Of a stretch of DNA of 64,000 nt, positions 45,553 to 57,058 are shown piece after piece (positions within the stretch are counted from its first letter, which is position 1; every line of letters starts with the position of its first letter). The DNA comes from Corinectria fuckeliana (Eukaryota; Ascomycota; Sordariomycetes; Hypocreales; Nectriaceae). The translations under genes were made by a program, and so were the position numbers. The notes under the pieces are model-generated. The model did no database searches. It was not told where the DNA came from and saw nothing but the letters and a program-made list of their open reading frames with translations. The DNA is taken from contig WPDH01000057.1 of the NCBI GenBank assembly GCA_019137255.1, positions 62,001 through 126,000 on the forward strand, given 5' to 3'.

Positions 45553-47036
45553 ATGCCCTCGCCCACCGACGACGAGGCCTCCTTCCCCTCCCTCGACGGC
45601 TCCGCATCCCTCCACGCCTTCGGCCGCTCTCACCTCTCCCCCGACGATGCCTTCGTTTCGCCCCCGCGGCGCCTCCAGAGCGAGCGCAGCAGGAGCCGCA
45701 GGCGCAAGCGGCCGTGGAAGAAGCTGATGTGGGTAAAGCAGTCATGTGCGTTTCGCCCAGAGCTTCCCCCCTTCGATTACAGGAATATGCCTCCTGGTTC
45801 AAGACGCTGACTTACCGGGGGCGGATGTTTGCAGACCCTGATAACTACACCGACCAAGCGACCTTTCTTGAAAACCTCCAACGAAATCCGCGACTGAAAC
45901 CATACGACTTCTGGCCTCTCGTCGCCGACTCCACCGTCATCCTGCAGCATGTCTGCTCCGTCATCATCTTCATCGTCTGCTTCGTCGGCATCTTCCAGGA
46001 GCGCGTGTCGCCCGTATCCGTCACCAGTTGGAGCAGCGGCGCCACGTTCGTCGGCTGGATTCTCTGGGAGCGTTGGCTGTCCGAGGCCGAGGACCCGATC
46101 GAGCTCGTCAGCGTCGCCGCCACCGTGACGGGAAGATCCGGGAGTATGAGGCGACCAGGCCGAGCAGGCAGCATCCGGCGCCCTCCTCCGCTCCGAGTGG
46201 AGTCTGCGCCGTCGACTGCCGGGCCGTCGGCGGCTCCTTCGGCGGCGAGCTCGACGTCCAACCTACACCTTGCGGTGCGGCGACCCCAATCCGCATCGAC
46301 AACCTCCCTAGCTTCGCACGGCGGCAGCGGCAACGGCAGCCGCCTGTCGCACACGCACACGCCCCGAGCAAGCCAAGAACACCTTCCTGAGCTTCCGCCC
46401 CCCTTCCCAACCGAAGAGAACCGCGCCCACCAGAGAATCGAAACCATCAAATCAGCGCTGCTCATCTACTGCACGCTCCTCGGGCTCAGCCCCATCCTCA
46501 AATCCCTAACGCGGTCCACCTCGAGCGACAGCATCTGGGCCATGTCCTTTTGGCTGCTCGCCATGAACATCTTCTTCTTCGACTACTCCGGGGGAGTGGG
46601 CGCCAAGTTCCCGGCGTCGCTATCGACCAACGCCGCCCTCATGGCCTCGACCGTGTTGGCCAGCAGACTGCCCTCCACGAAGCAAGTCTTTAGCCTGACG
46701 CTCTTCAGCATCGAGGTTTTCGGGCTGTTCCCCGTCTTCCGGCGCTACGTCCGCCACTGCAGCTGGAGATTCCACGTGTTGTCGTCGATCTTGCTGGTTC
46801 TGGGGGCCGGGCTCGGCGTCGGCTTGATACTGGGCGATACCAGGGGCACCGGTGGATGGCCGTGGAGGAGTGGCATCGTGGGCATGGTGGTGGGAGTGTT
46901 GATCGCCGCGCTGGCCACGGGAGGGTGCAGCTGGTGGTTGATTGGGCTGCAAAAGTACAAGAACGAGATACGGGGACCTTGGGATCCAGCGAGGCCGATA
47001 ATCATGAGCAGGCCTCAATGGGATGATGATTCGTAG
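45553..47036 (+). CDS. GPI2: GPI-GlcNAc transferase subunit Gpi2 (PIG-C)
   Basis: Multi-pass ER subunit of the enzyme that starts GPI anchor synthesis by adding GlcNAc to phosphatidylinositol. Two exons, 45553-45745 and 45835-47036; an 89 bp intron (GTGCGT/TGCAG) restores the signature WKKLMWVKQS|YPDNYTDQATFLENLQRNP; 464 residues. At least seven hydrophobic helices are seen, including ILQHVCSVIIFIVCFVGIF, FWLLAMNIFFFDYSGG and VVGVLIAALATGG. The ending LQKYKNEIRGPWDPA is diagnostic. A long Ser/Arg/Pro-rich loop (about residues 150-250) after the second helix is a feature of filamentous fungal homologues. Supplies anchors that the CFEM protein downstream would need. Confidence 0.95.
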
Positions 47037-49589
47037 AGACGTATAGATTCATAATGTCTAATTGCAGTGGAAGATCCTCTGGCGACTGTGTCTCATTGCT
47101 CGTTTTCTAATCCTTGCTCCTTGGAAGAAGAGTTGATGATGTTACTTTGTGGGGATTTCAACGAGGTCCGACCTGGGACACGCTAAGCATAGGGTTAAGC
47201 TGTACTTCGTACATCCATTGACGCGTCATCCTCCTGCATGTTTGGCCCGGTTCTACTCTGCCCCCAAAAGCCACGCACTTCCTGCATTGTGTTGCCGTCT
47301 TACTACCACCTAGATATGTAGAGTATCACTGTCTCACCACATCAAACGCCTGGGCTCCTTCACTCAGCCTACCACCTAGCCAAGGCATGGAATGCACCGC
47401 CCATCACCACTGCAGCGGCGCACAGCAGTTGGCCTCTTCCATCCCGCACGCTTGTCACCTTGTCTTTAAGCTGGTTAAGCAGTTCTGTTGTGATACTACA
47501 AACATGTACATACGTTCCTCACTAAGGCATTCGTATCCCTCCACCTCACCCCCTGCTGAGACGGCCAACTCCCCTGCCCCTTGCAACAGCTTAAATTCCG
47601 CACCCGGGGTTAAAGTCTCCGACACCGTCGCCGCAGCTGACCCAGAGGCGAACCACCTACATAGTATCTAACAGGTACCAAGCGATCGGCGCAGGGCTGA
47701 GTATCTGAGAGGCAAGAAAACGACCGGATGAACCAATGTGGACGTGAACCGCCCTAGACCCAGGCATGGAGACTTGACCTAGGCGGCTAGAATAGATGTC
47801 TACGAATACCTATGGATCATGATTGTGGAGGGCGGTGCGCTGGACGAACTGGCAGGCCGACAACTTGTTTTTCTTCCGCGGGTTGCTTGCTGCATCTGCA
47901 CATGCACATTGCAATGCACATGCACGTCCAACTACATAAGTAGGTCTAAGCCGTCGCCGATTGATCCAATCCCGTCTCCTGCACGACCCTCGTATTCGAT
48001 GGGTTCCCAGGCTGTACGCATGAGACATACGGCTCCCCGCCCTCGCGCGTTGGGGGGGGGGGGCGCTATTGGTCTGTGGTTGGATGTGCGTGTTTGCTCG
48101 AGTGTTTCTGTTGACAAGCTTGACGAGCTGTGACGCTGTTCACTCTCCTCCCACAGCCGCCTCGGGCTTTTACGAATAATAAATGTCCCTGGACCGAATC
48201 TCAGGGTGAACTTTATTGAGCACTGGCTCGGCAGTTCGCATCCTTGTTCCAGGGACTGCGCAGGGCCGATGTCGATGTGCAGGGGCGGAGCCAGAAACAG
48301 GTAGGTATGGCATCTCTTCCCTACGGCTTGGAACACCATCACCAGATTCCCGAATCAGCATCACACCAGTTTTCCGTCCATCGTCAAAGGGCCCGGCAGG
48401 GCATTGGATGATCGTGTTGAGAATCTCGTACCTTTTCTATTTTGTCTTGGGCTCTTGGCGGAAGAATCCATCCCGTCGCCTGTTCCATCTGGCCCCCTTT
48501 GCTACTGTTACGGGCATCCGTAAACAGGGTTGATTTGTCGTTATATCCGTCACTGCTGCTGCAACCAACCTACTTGCCATCCATTGCCGAGTCTCGTTCC
48601 GTGGCGTGCTCTACAGTTCAAGCTACGGGTCCCTGCTACGAATACGCTGTGGCCTCTGCTTCTGCCCCTAGGATGGTCAACCAGGGTCCATTCCCCAATG
48701 CTCCCCGTCTTTATGCCCAGCCTGCCTCTGCCCTTCCTCGCCTGGACACACTTGCCGACTCTTCTTCGCCTTTGTAATGATCCCGCTCCCAAAGCAAAAA
48801 GCCTCTGCACCACCAGTCGCCAGCACGGCGCCACGTTCGTTGTCTGGGGCAGCGGGGGGCCTATCCATCAACAGCCCCCCAAAAGTCAATCCCTCCACAA
48901 AGGCCTCAAGCTCCAAAGCCTCAACGGAAACCGGCACCATGGCTTCCCACTAACTCGGCCCCAACCAGATACGACCGCTTTCAACAATCAAGCCAAGGCG
49001 TGGGTTCGATGGATCATGGCTCTTACCTACCGGAAACAACATGTACCGGTACCGACGCCCCGGAGATGCAATACCAACGGTTCACGACTCATAACTGCGG
49101 CAAATCAACCCACACCATACAAGTTAACTTGACATCCATGGCTCATACTTCCCTCCCAGTATTACTACGTAGCTCTCTGACAGGGCGTGGCTTTGGTGGC
49201 GTTTACCCACGGCAAGGGCACAGGGGTAAGCACCGACCATCCGACATGCGGAGAGCTACAGTCTCGCCCGTCAAGTTCAGTGGCCTCTAAGCTGCCTATG
49301 CGGCCACCCGCTGGCTTGCTGCTGCCAGGTCCAGAATGTCCGTCTTCTGGGGTAGCCAGACCCGGCCTGTCCTACTTTCGACGTAGCTCTGCGTTTGTTT
49401 TACTTACATATAAAAGCTCCTCTGCTGGCTGACTTGCCGAGTGAAGCTCCCCCCCTTCCCCCTCCATCTCACCACACCCACCACACCCGTACATACTCCC
49501 GGGAGATCTCTACATACTCTCACTCCTCCTCCAACCACAATCGTTTAAAATACAGCCCTGCACTCGTTGACTTCGACCGCTGTTCGAAA
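47037..49589. other. Intergenic, 2.5 kb, no gene seen
   Basis: Open frames near 48440-49290 are of Pro/Ser/Cys composition typical of GC-rich non-coding DNA. A run of 12 G spans 48052-48063. The right end is the promoter and pyrimidine-rich leader of the CFEM gene. Confidence 0.5.
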
Positions 49590-50315
49590 ATGAAGGCCGC
49601 CTTCTTCACACTCGCTGCCGCCGGCTTCGTCGCCGCCCAGAACCTCAGCGGCATTCCCGAATGCGCTGTAAGTGCCGCTGCCCGCCCGTCCCCCACAGCG
49701 ACCGCCTTGCCCACCACCACCACCACCACCAACCAACTCTCATTTGCTGCTCGACTGACCTCGCTGCCCCTTTAGGTCAAATGCATCACCGAGGCCATCC
49801 CCAAGGTCGGCTGTGAGCTCACCGACACGGCCTGCCAGTGCGACTCGGCAACCCAGGAGAAGCTCGTGGGCATCGTCAGCCCCTGCCTGCTCAAGGCCTG
49901 CAGCGCCAACAACCTGCTCAAGGCCCAAGAGGCCGCCGGCGCCGCCTGCGCCGCCTACTCGGCCACCGCGAGCGCCTCCGGGTCCGCCGCGACGCCTTCC
50001 AACGCGGCGACAAAGTCCTCCGCCGCTGTCGTGACCACCACCGCCGTCGTCGTCTCTTCCCCCGCCGCGACCACCCCCGGCGGCAACAGCACCGAGATCA
50101 CCAAGCCCACCAAGACCAATAGCGGCAGTTCCTCCAAGTCCTCGGGCTCCAGTTCCGGCTCGGGCTCCACCGGCTCCACCAACTCCGGCTCCGAGTCGGG
50201 CTCCGCAACCAGCACCGCCTCCGCCTCCGCCAGCGAGACGAACAACGCTGGCGCCGTTACTGACCCTGCCGTGGGCGCTCTGCTGGTGGTCTTTGCTGCT
50301 GCCCTTGCACTGTAA
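49590..50315 (+). CDS. CFEM-domain GPI-anchored surface protein
   Basis: Secreted fungal cell surface protein. Two exons, 49590-49667 and 49776-50315; a 108 bp intron (GTAAGT/TTTAG) restores PECA|VKCI; 205 residues. Signal peptide MKAAFFTLAAAGFVAAQ; CFEM domain at about residues 19-82 with all eight cysteines in order (PEC, KC, GC, AC, QC, PC, AC, AC) and the family DTACQC motif. A Ser/Thr/Ala-rich stalk of about 100 residues is followed by a hydrophobic C-terminus (VGALLVVFAAALAL), a GPI attachment signal. Some CFEM proteins take up haem iron and others are wall structural or effector proteins; the sequence shows the conserved Asp of the DTACQC loop that serves as haem ligand in characterised members, but the role here is open. 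Confidence 0.93.
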
Positions 50316-50621
50316 GGAACGTGAGTGAAGACCGGAAATGAATTTGGGAACTGGCCCTTGACTTGGATGTGGATGTGATTCTAGGACTAATGACGTGCCG
50401 CATGAGGACATGCCACGGGATACGATACTTCAGACAGTAGGCTGAGTGAGGCGGAAAAGGGTGGCTGCCTCTCATTCAGGTTTTAATAATAGTCAAAGAT
50501 TTAATGCTAGAACGCCTTTGCTTGAAACCGTCAAGCACGTGTTACCGCGTTGCAAATGCCATCGACAGTGTGATTGCGGCACTGACTCCGCAAATGTGTT
50601 TATTTTCCATCCATCCCCATC
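50316..50621. other. Convergent spacer, no gene seen
   Basis: 306 bp between the 3' ends of the CFEM and metallophosphoesterase genes, with nothing recognisable. Confidence 0.5.
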
Positions 50622-51671
50622 TCAGTCGGTGACGCCTGACTTACTTCCAGCTACGTCGGCCTTGTCCAAGTCTACATCGACCAGCCACGGCGGATGAGTA
50701 GGTCTATACCGCATGTCCATGATGGCCGCATTCACAAACAACGTCTGCTCTCCCACGACGAAGCGGTTCGACCCTCCAGAGAGATTCACGTGCGCCCCGC
50801 GTTGCTGGCTCATTTTAATGAGCTCCTGCCTCTTCGCCTTGACCGTCTCTTCATCCTGCGTGGCGTGATCCGGCAGCATGTCCGCCGCCATCGCCAGTCG
50901 TGATCCTTCGCGGCTCACGACGGACGCAACCCGCGTGATCCCGTCGTCGCCCTTCTGCCACCGGACGAGATGCGAGCCCCATGCCTCGTGGATGTGGCCG
51001 AAGCAGTGAATCTTGGGCTTTGCGCGGTAGATGGCGTCGAGGAGATCCGGGCAGCCGGCGTGCTCGCCCGACATGCCGGACAGGTCGAGGATGCCGCGCG
51101 GCGGGCCGTGGGTCATGGCGACGTCCACGTCCGACGGGATGTTGAACTCGTGCCCGTCGCGGTACTGGAACGCCCAGCCGCCATATTCCGGCGTGTACTG
51201 GCTGGCGAAGACTCTCAACCGGGCTCCGTTGTTGAGAGTAAAGTCGTGGACGCCTTCGGTCAGGTAACGCACCCCGTCGGCCCGAGCAGCATCGATGATG
51301 GCCCGTGTCTGCTCGACGACCTCATTGCTCCCATCCCAGGCGCGAAGATGATACGGCGGATCCAGCGCCAAATCGTGGTTTCCCGCGATGACAAGCTTCA
51401 GGGGAGCGCGGATGGCGCGCAGCATGTTGAAGGTGGCCTCGAACTCGGCGACCCTGGACCGTTTGGTCAGGTCGCCGCAGTGAAGGACGACGTCTGCTTG
51501 GGCGAGCGGCTCCCGAAAGCCGGTGCGCACCCCCAGGAGCTTCTCTCGGCTGAGCTCATCTTCGGTGGAAGGATCGGAGTCGACCTTTGGTTTGGGCGTC
51601 TGTCCGTGCGTGTCGGATATGATGAGGATGCGAGTCTTGATCTTGGGTGTTGAGGCGGCAGCTGCGGCCAT
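50622..51671 (-). CDS. Calcineurin-like metallophosphoesterase, MPPED type
   Basis: Predicted two-metal phosphoesterase, similar to the metallophosphoesterase-domain (239FB/MPPED) proteins; physiological substrate unknown. Single exon, 349 residues; start chosen at the ATG at 51671 (AGCCATGGCC), because no ATG precedes it in frame nearby. Metal-binding motifs in order: ISDTHG, LHCGDLT, AGNHDLALD, MTHGPPRGILD and FGHIHEAWG. An insert of about 35 Ser/Asp/Glu-rich residues follows the first motif. The C-terminus reads FVVGEQTLFVNAAIMDMRY, typical of this group. No transmembrane segment. Confidence 0.9.
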   Translation of the reverse strand: MAAAAASTPKIKTRILIISDTHGQTPKPKVDSDPSTEDELSREKLLGVRTGFREPLAQADVVLHCGDLTKRSRVAEFEATFNMLRAIRAPLKLVIAGNHDLALDPPYHLRAWDGSNEVVEQTRAIIDAARADGVRYLTEGVHDFTLNNGARLRVFASQYTPEYGGWAFQYRDGHEFNIPSDVDVAMTHGPPRGILDLSGMSGEHAGCPDLLDAIYRAKPKIHCFGHIHEAWGSHLVRWQKGDDGITRVASVVSREGSRLAMAADMLPDHATQDEETVKAKRQELIKMSQQRGAHVNLSGGSNRFVVGEQTLFVNAAIMDMRYRPTHPPWLVDVDLDKADVAGSKSGVTD

Positions 51672-52863
51672 GGCTGAGATTCGTGAAGCGAGGCGCAAAG
51701 TAGAAGCGAGTATAGAGCGAGTCAGGAGATCGCGAGTGAAGCTCAGTGAAGAGGAGTGAAGAAAAGGTAAGATAGAAGAGAGGGTCAGGAGGATCTATTA
51801 AATGTAGAAGTGTGTGAATGTTTGTTCGATCTTCTGAGGCGCTTGGTGAGGCAGGGAGTCAGGAGCCTGGAGGTGAGCAAGGACCAATCGTAAGTACCTA
51901 CTTAGGTGGTACCGTACCAGGTTCTGTATTGAACCAGAGTCCCGCAAGTAGAATAATAGTTTCACCGCCTCGTCCTGGCAGGCAGAGGGAGAAGAAAAAC
52001 GAGCTGTTCAAGATATCGTTGGTTGACGTCGGTTTCTTTTCTAGGCTGCGGATTGCGGACAGAGCGCTAGATTTCAGCACCCCCATTTAGGCGGAAACGT
52101 AAAGCCAAGGTATCATGAAGCCTCCCACGACACTAACAGCAAGACGATCGATTAATTGATGAGATGATTCATTGGGTTGCGTATCCTGTCTTTTTTCCTA
52201 GCTATTTCGGTGTCGAGTCTAATCACGGAAATTCAGAGTCGTGAATAAGACGCTGGCTTGTTTGTTCGGCCGTGGCAATCGTATGTTACTTGAATCTGCT
52301 TTTGACATCGCCTCTTGTGGAGGATGCAGAAGAGATCCCGTGTCGGGCTCGCTATTTCCAGAACGATGTAGAGTTGAGATGCTGGGACAGTAGGATCGAA
52401 ATGAACTCACAGCAAAGTATGGCAATGGAAGGGCGGAAGGGCTAGGCAGGTTCTACTTCTGCTATCTCGAAGTGTTTGACTGGAAGTAGACCAATCTAGC
52501 TACTGTTGAGACGCTATGCAGCCATCTTATCTCCTTAGCAAATACCTTGTATTATCTCCCGCTAATGTTGAGATTGCCAGTACCAGGACCCAGCCCTCAT
52601 CTGTCGTGTTACCTGTCGTGTAACGAGGCGGGGGCGCAGTTCTGCATGTCTATCTTTCGCTGCAGCTGTAGGCAAAGCAGGTCTCACATTACGAAGTGCC
52701 AGCTGTGCACATGACCGTAGAGCCGTAGATAAAAGCCTGGCACTTTCGTGACCGGTAACATCGTGTTCCCCTCAACGTCTTCGACCTCGTCTTTCCCCTC
52801 CAACCTCACATCTTCCACTACCAACCCACGTACCGACGAGCATCACATAATCACTGCATCATC
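51672..52863. other. Divergent intergenic region, no gene seen
   Basis: Between the metallophosphoesterase and the small heptad-repeat gene. GTACCTACTTAGGTGGTACC-type words at about 51893-51914. A CGTGAATAAG stretch and a TAGATAAAAGCC TATA-like box (about 52726-52737) precede the small gene. No protein-like frame. Confidence 0.5.
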
Positions 52864-53308
52864 ATGACTCGGTTGCGCAGAACCACCACGACTACAAACC
52901 CTGCCGTCGAGGCTCAAGAGTCCATCGCTAAAGCTAAAGAATCCATCGACAAGGCTGCAGAATCCGTCGAGAAGGTTGCAGAAGCACTGCGACAACTTGC
53001 AGATGAAAGGTCCCGCTCTGCAAAGGTTCTTGCCAACATACAGCAACGAACTGGCAAGCATGGGCGACAGGCTGACATGTTTGAACCTCGGTTTGTCTAC
53101 CTTTCTTTGAAGCTTAGTGGTAGTCCTTACGGAACACTAATAATGGGTCATTAGGCAGATCAATCTTGATATCAGCGCCGCTGTGGACCGGCGGCTCTAC
53201 GATGCTGAATTTGAAGCCGCCTACGCTGTATGTCTTTCTACTCTTCTTTCTGATCTGTTTCCGAAATGACACTAAGAACGTCAGGCAACGAAGCCGACCG
53301 AGTTCTAG
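52864..53308 (+). CDS. Small heptad-repeat (coiled-coil) protein, function unknown
   Basis: Not a family I recognise. Three exons: 52864-53090, 53155-53227 and 53285-53308 (24 nt); introns of 64 and 57 bp (GTTTGT/ATTAG and GTATGT/GTCAG); 107 residues, ending with ATKPTEF. Both junctions are in frame (EPR|QINLD, AAYA|ATKP). Residues 19-46 form four consecutive heptads of near-repeat sequence (ESIAKAK, ESIDKAA, ESVEKVA, EALRQLA), an amphipathic helix of the coiled-coil or lipid-surface type. The N-terminus is basic and Thr-rich (MTRLRRTTTTT). A short helical segment ISAAVDRRLYDAEFEAAYA follows. The ORF support is splice consistency and a TATA-like box about 130 bp upstream; no homologue is recalled. 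Confidence 0.65.
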
Positions 53309-53938
53309 ACGCTCTGGAGTTCGACCTTTTGCAGATGCTGCGCTGGACGACAAGAAGGGGCACATCTGGTGGAAATCGATTTTTGCTGCAGCGGAGGTCT
53401 ACTTGATAGATTACTTTCACACTTTCGTCACTTGGAAGCCTCATGAACTCTAGCTTGAACTTGAAAATTGAAGTAAATCTCAACTCGCCTTGAACTAATT
53501 TGGTTCGACTTTGCCGGACTTGACTTATCCGCAGCGCTAGGCGAGTGTGATGTTGTCGCTTGGGAATGATCCACGACAGACGGCCTACCTACCGAGAACC
53601 GTGATCAACTCCGACATAAATATAGATTTCCATACCGTCGATTCAAAAAAAAAAAAACCATCTGCCACGCATTAAAATTGCGTAGCACTTCATTTTGATT
53701 ACCCCCAAAAAAACATGTTTTATATTTAAGAGTCTCTCAGCAGGAACAGCTAGCCTAAGCGCTCCTACCAAATTGGAACGTACAGTGAGTGTGGGGTCGA
53801 GGTCCTAAGCGTGTCCCTGTACTTCGTATGGCGGGTGCCTTTTACGACTCCGACACGATCTTCACAACTCCACATACAAACCCCATCAAGGGTAACCCGA
53901 GCCTCCAAGCCCAAACCCCGCCTGCTTACTCCTTCGCC
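53309..53938. other. Intergenic, no gene seen
   Basis: Contains the 3' end of the small coiled-coil gene, A-rich runs (53646-53658, 53705-53713) and the MED31 promoter. The MED31 frame is open upstream to 53789 but the chosen ATG fits the family. Nothing else. Confidence 0.5.
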
Positions 53939-54391
53939 ATGGCTACCGAAGCTTCACAAGATGCTCCGATGAGCTCCCCCCCGCCGCCGCCAGCCGACGC
54001 GGAGCCCAAATACGGCGGCTTCTCGCGGTTCGAGATCGAGCTCGAGGTACGTTCCGCCCTCCTGTCGCCCCCCCCTCTTTTTGCGGCGAATAGCTCACTC
54101 ACTCCTACACTCGGCTTCTAGTTTGTCCAATCCCTCGCCAACCCGTACTACCTCAACCACCTCGCCTCCCAAAAGCTCCTCGGCCAGCCCGCCTTCGTCG
54201 CCTACCTCGCCTACCTCCAGTACTGGAGCAGGCCGCCGTACCTCCGCTACCTGACGTACCCGGGCCCGACGCTGCGCCACCTCGAGCTGCTGCAGCAGGA
54301 GACGTTCCGGCAGCAGATTATGAGCCCGGACGTCGTGCAGCGGCTGGCCGAGGACGGCATGAAGGCATCGGTGGAGTGGCATCACGAGTGA
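53939..54391 (+). CDS. MED31: Mediator complex subunit 31 (Med31/Soh1)
   Basis: Middle-module subunit of the Mediator coactivator of RNA polymerase II. Two exons, 53939-54046 and 54122-54391; a 75 bp intron (GTACGT/TCTAG) restores RFEIELE|FVQSLANP; 125 residues. The Med31 core is near invariant: ELEFVQSLANPYYLNHLA, KLLGQPAFVAYLAYLQYW, RPPYLRYLTYPGPTLRHLELLQQ, FRQQI. The N-terminus is Pro-rich and variable. The start at 53939 (CGCCATGGCT) is preferred over an open upstream frame. It converges on RPC11, another transcription gene. Confidence 0.96.
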
Positions 54392-54738
54392 TGGCCCGGG
54401 GGGGAACGACAACCTTCATTTTACGCGACGGGCCGTGAACGACAGGGGCGAATAGAGGGGAAACTTAACACTCGATGTTTTTTTACTTGCCAACCTCTAC
54501 GCATTTTGTGTCAGCGGCCGGCAGGTGTTCAGCAAGACGGAGGACACCGGCCTACGCGACCAAGTTGAGCCACAAAGAAACAACACCGTCACTGTCGTTT
54601 AATGCAGCCCACGACACGAGACCTGCAAGACAAAGGCCCCATGATATTGAAAAGCGCAAAACCAACAACTCCATTCTCGCACAAACAAGAACAAGACACT
54701 TGAGAGGGACCAAGCCCCCCCCCTTCTTCTACCAACGT
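54392..54738. other. Convergent spacer, no gene seen
   Basis: Between MED31 and RPC11 3' ends. No features beyond poly-C and A-rich tracts. Confidence 0.5.
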
Positions 54739-55152
54739 CTAGTTCTCTCTCCAGCGGTTGCCACACGCCATGCACTTGTAGAAACTCGTCATGGGCTCGT
54801 CGGCACTGCGGATCTGCACCTGGAAGAAGGCAGCCTCGTCGCCGTCGCAGCCCTCGGCCGGGCACTGCACCCGGCCCTTCTGCGCGTTGTCCCAGGCGCC
54901 CGGCCCGCCGAAGACGTCCTCCCGCTCGACGCGCTCGTACAGCCGGCGCGAGAAGACGGGCTCGGTGATCTGGTGCTCGAACGGGCACGTGCGGCACTCG
55001 AGGCGGTTGGTCCGCGTGCTGGTCAGGGAGACGGTGAGGATGTTGGCGCAGTGGGGACAGACTGGACGAGCGGCGGTGGTTAGTTGGGGCGAGGGGAGAG
55101 GAGAGGAAGCGGATGGAGGCGACGAGTTGGAGGGTTCCTTACAGAGCAACAT
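54739..55152 (-). CDS. RPC11: RNA polymerase III subunit C11 (Rpc11)
   Basis: TFIIS/Rpb9-like zinc-ribbon subunit of Pol III needed for RNA cleavage and termination. Two exons in reading order: 55152-55143 (10 nt, MLL plus one base) and 55061-54739; an 80 bp intron (GTAAGG/TCCAG) restores MLLF|CPHCANIL; 110 residues, the family size. N-terminal zinc ribbon ligands CPHC and CRTC; C-terminal ribbon CPAEGC and CMAC; the catalytic acidic loop QIRSADEPMTSFYKC contains the DE pair. Arrangement and length exclude Rpb9 and Rpa12. Divergent from the ankyrin gene. Confidence 0.95.
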   Translation of the reverse strand: MLLCKEPSNSSPPSASSPLPSPQLTTAARPVCPHCANILTVSLTSTRTNRLECRTCPFEHQITEPVFSRRLYERVEREDVFGGPGAWDNAQKGRVQCPAEGCDGDEAAFFQVQIRSADEPMTSFYKCMACGNRWREN

Positions 55153-55808
55153 GACTGCGGCTGGCGTCCGTGTAGAAGAATTGAGGGTCCAACGTGCTTC
55201 AGTATGTCGTTGCAGGGTAGCGCAATCACTGTTCCGCCTCGGCAAATTGCGTGCGACGTGAGGTTCGATCCGTGCAGCGTCGTCGATGATGAGCAAGCCG
55301 CTTTTTCTTGTCGTGAGTCGTTGATGGGAAAATTCCGTCCTTGCCCGCCTCTCGGCATGGTGGGGGGTCCCGTGCATGGCGAGGTGCCGTATTTAATCAA
55401 GGGCCTCGCAGTGATGACGGCGGGGGGGGGCTTGTTAGCGCGGTCTCCTCCCCGCTATGGGATGAGCGTCCAGCGCTTCAGCGAGCCATCAGAGCCGCTG
55501 TACCTAACAGCGCGGCGCCAGCCCCCTCCGTCACCAGAGCTGAGCCGCAACCCAACCAACCTGACTAAGTACTGTAGGTACTGTAGATTAGTCTACCATC
55601 TCACAAGTCTGCTTTGTTCACTGCCACCTCCTAGAGCCCTCTCCTTTCCGACTCTCGACAACCCTCCCAACCAACGTATACGAAAAGCCGACCACTCCGC
55701 CTGTCCCGCCGCCATCACCGCCCCAGTGCACAACCTCCCTCCCCGAAGCGAATCCTCTTACCCCGCAGAAGCTATCTGGAATACCTCCCCCCCCCCTCCC
55801 AGTCAAGA
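55153..55808. promoter_or_regulatory. Divergent promoter of RPC11 and the ankyrin gene
   Basis: 656 bp head-to-head spacer with no gene. Right half is pyrimidine-rich leader of the ankyrin gene; a run of G lies near 55421-55430. Confidence 0.5.
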
Positions 55809-56615
55809 ATGGCTGGCGACGAGGAGCACGATGTAAGGGAACCCTCCCCCTCTTCTTTTGCCTCCTCACCATGACTCGTCCAAGGAACAATGAAAAGCTG
55901 AGACTCCAGCGCTTATCTTGCAGGGCGCGTCCGTCAAGGAGCTGCTGATCGAGGCCTGTCGCCGCAACAACACCGACCTCCTCACCGAGTGCCTCGAGGG
56001 CAAGCCCGACGCCGAGGTCACCAAGCTGCTCAACCAGACCCTCACCGTCATGGGCAACCATCTCTACCACGAAGCGGCGTCGCGTGGGAACTGTGCGTCC
56101 CCCTCATCCCTTCTCTGGCGCGGCATACCACCAGCCTGGAGCCAGTCGACTAACCACTGCCCACCCCTCTAGACGAAATCATCGACCTCCTCCTCGACCA
56201 GCCCGACTTCGAGTGCGACCCGATCAACCGCCTCGAGGGCGACACGCCGCTGCACACCGCCATTCGCTGGCTGAATAGCGAGCCGCCGGCCCAGCGGCCC
56301 TTCGGCCTGGCCCTCGTCGAGATGATGCTCGAGGCCGGCTCCAACCCACGCGCCAAGAACAAGGCCCGCCTGACCGCCTACCAACTCGTCGACCCCCGCA
56401 ACGCCGAGCTCCGTGAGCTCATCCAGAAGCACGAGTTCGCCAACCAGAACGCCGGCGACTTCATCCCCGTGGACGGCGCGGGCGCGGGCGCGACGGGCAG
56501 TAGCAATACGCACACCGTTGTGGAGGAGGAGAGCGACGACGATGCCGAGTTTAGCGGGAGTGATGATGAGGAGCGTGCAGAGTGGGAGAGGAGGAGGAAG
56601 GAGAAGAAGAGGTAG
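55809..56615 (+). CDS. Ankyrin-repeat protein
   Basis: Small soluble ankyrin protein of a type conserved in ascomycetes; partner unknown. Three exons: 55809-55832 (24 nt), 55924-56092 and 56173-56615; introns of 91 and 80 bp; 211 residues. Junctions in frame (EEHD|GASVKEL and SRGN|YEIIDLLLD). Ankyrin repeats run from about residue 12 to 150: LLIEACRRNNTDLL, YHEAASRGNYEIIDLLL, GDTPLHTAIRWLN, LVEMMLEAGSNPRAKNKARLTAYQL, with the TPLH motif canonical. The C-terminus is an acidic then basic tail (EEESDDDAEFSGSDDEERAE, RRRKEKK). A GGTTGC microsatellite begins about 28 bp after the stop. Confidence 0.9.
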
Positions 56616-57058
56616 AGGTAAAGGGCCGAGTGTCTAGATACGGGTTGCAGTTGCGGTTGCTTGCGGTTGCTTGCGGTTGCGGTTGCGGTTGCGGTGTGGC
56701 TGTGCTTACATGCGAGAAGTGGCTTGGAAGTCGAGGCCTCGTCACATCTACGGGCGGCGGTCCAAAAATGGTCAAGCATGCATCATGACAGATGAGATGA
56801 GCAATAGAGCTTGTACAAAGGTAGACATGAATAAGCATTTTCATTTAAGGTTATCGGAATAGGGTATACGCGTTCTCGTGTGAGTCTTGGAGCAGCCCTG
56901 CTGCTCATCATCTCATCATGACATCGTATGCTCGTCGTACTTGCAGTTGACCTGGACATGCAAGTTCGAAAGGGCGACTAGAGGAAACAGGAAACCAGCC
57001 TGAACCGTCAAACAAGGGGTTAAACCAGCCCGCCGTGACTCCATGTATCAACCCCCAG
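56616..57058. other. Convergent spacer with hexamer repeat
   Basis: Between the ankyrin and thaumatin-like genes. Contains the GGTTGC repeat reported separately. No gene seen. Confidence 0.5.
56643..56698 (+). repeat. (GGTTGC)n hexanucleotide microsatellite
   Basis: About nine imperfect GGTTGC units, some interrupted as TTGCGGTTGC. Lies in the 3' region of the ankyrin gene. Confidence 0.85.

Noticed and set aside
48442..49132. Overlapping plus-strand frames upstream of the CFEM gene
   Set aside because: Composition is that of GC-rich non-coding DNA, with no start context, splice partners or domains.
53789..53938. N-terminal extension of MED31
   Set aside because: Family length and the strong ATG context at 53939 fit better.
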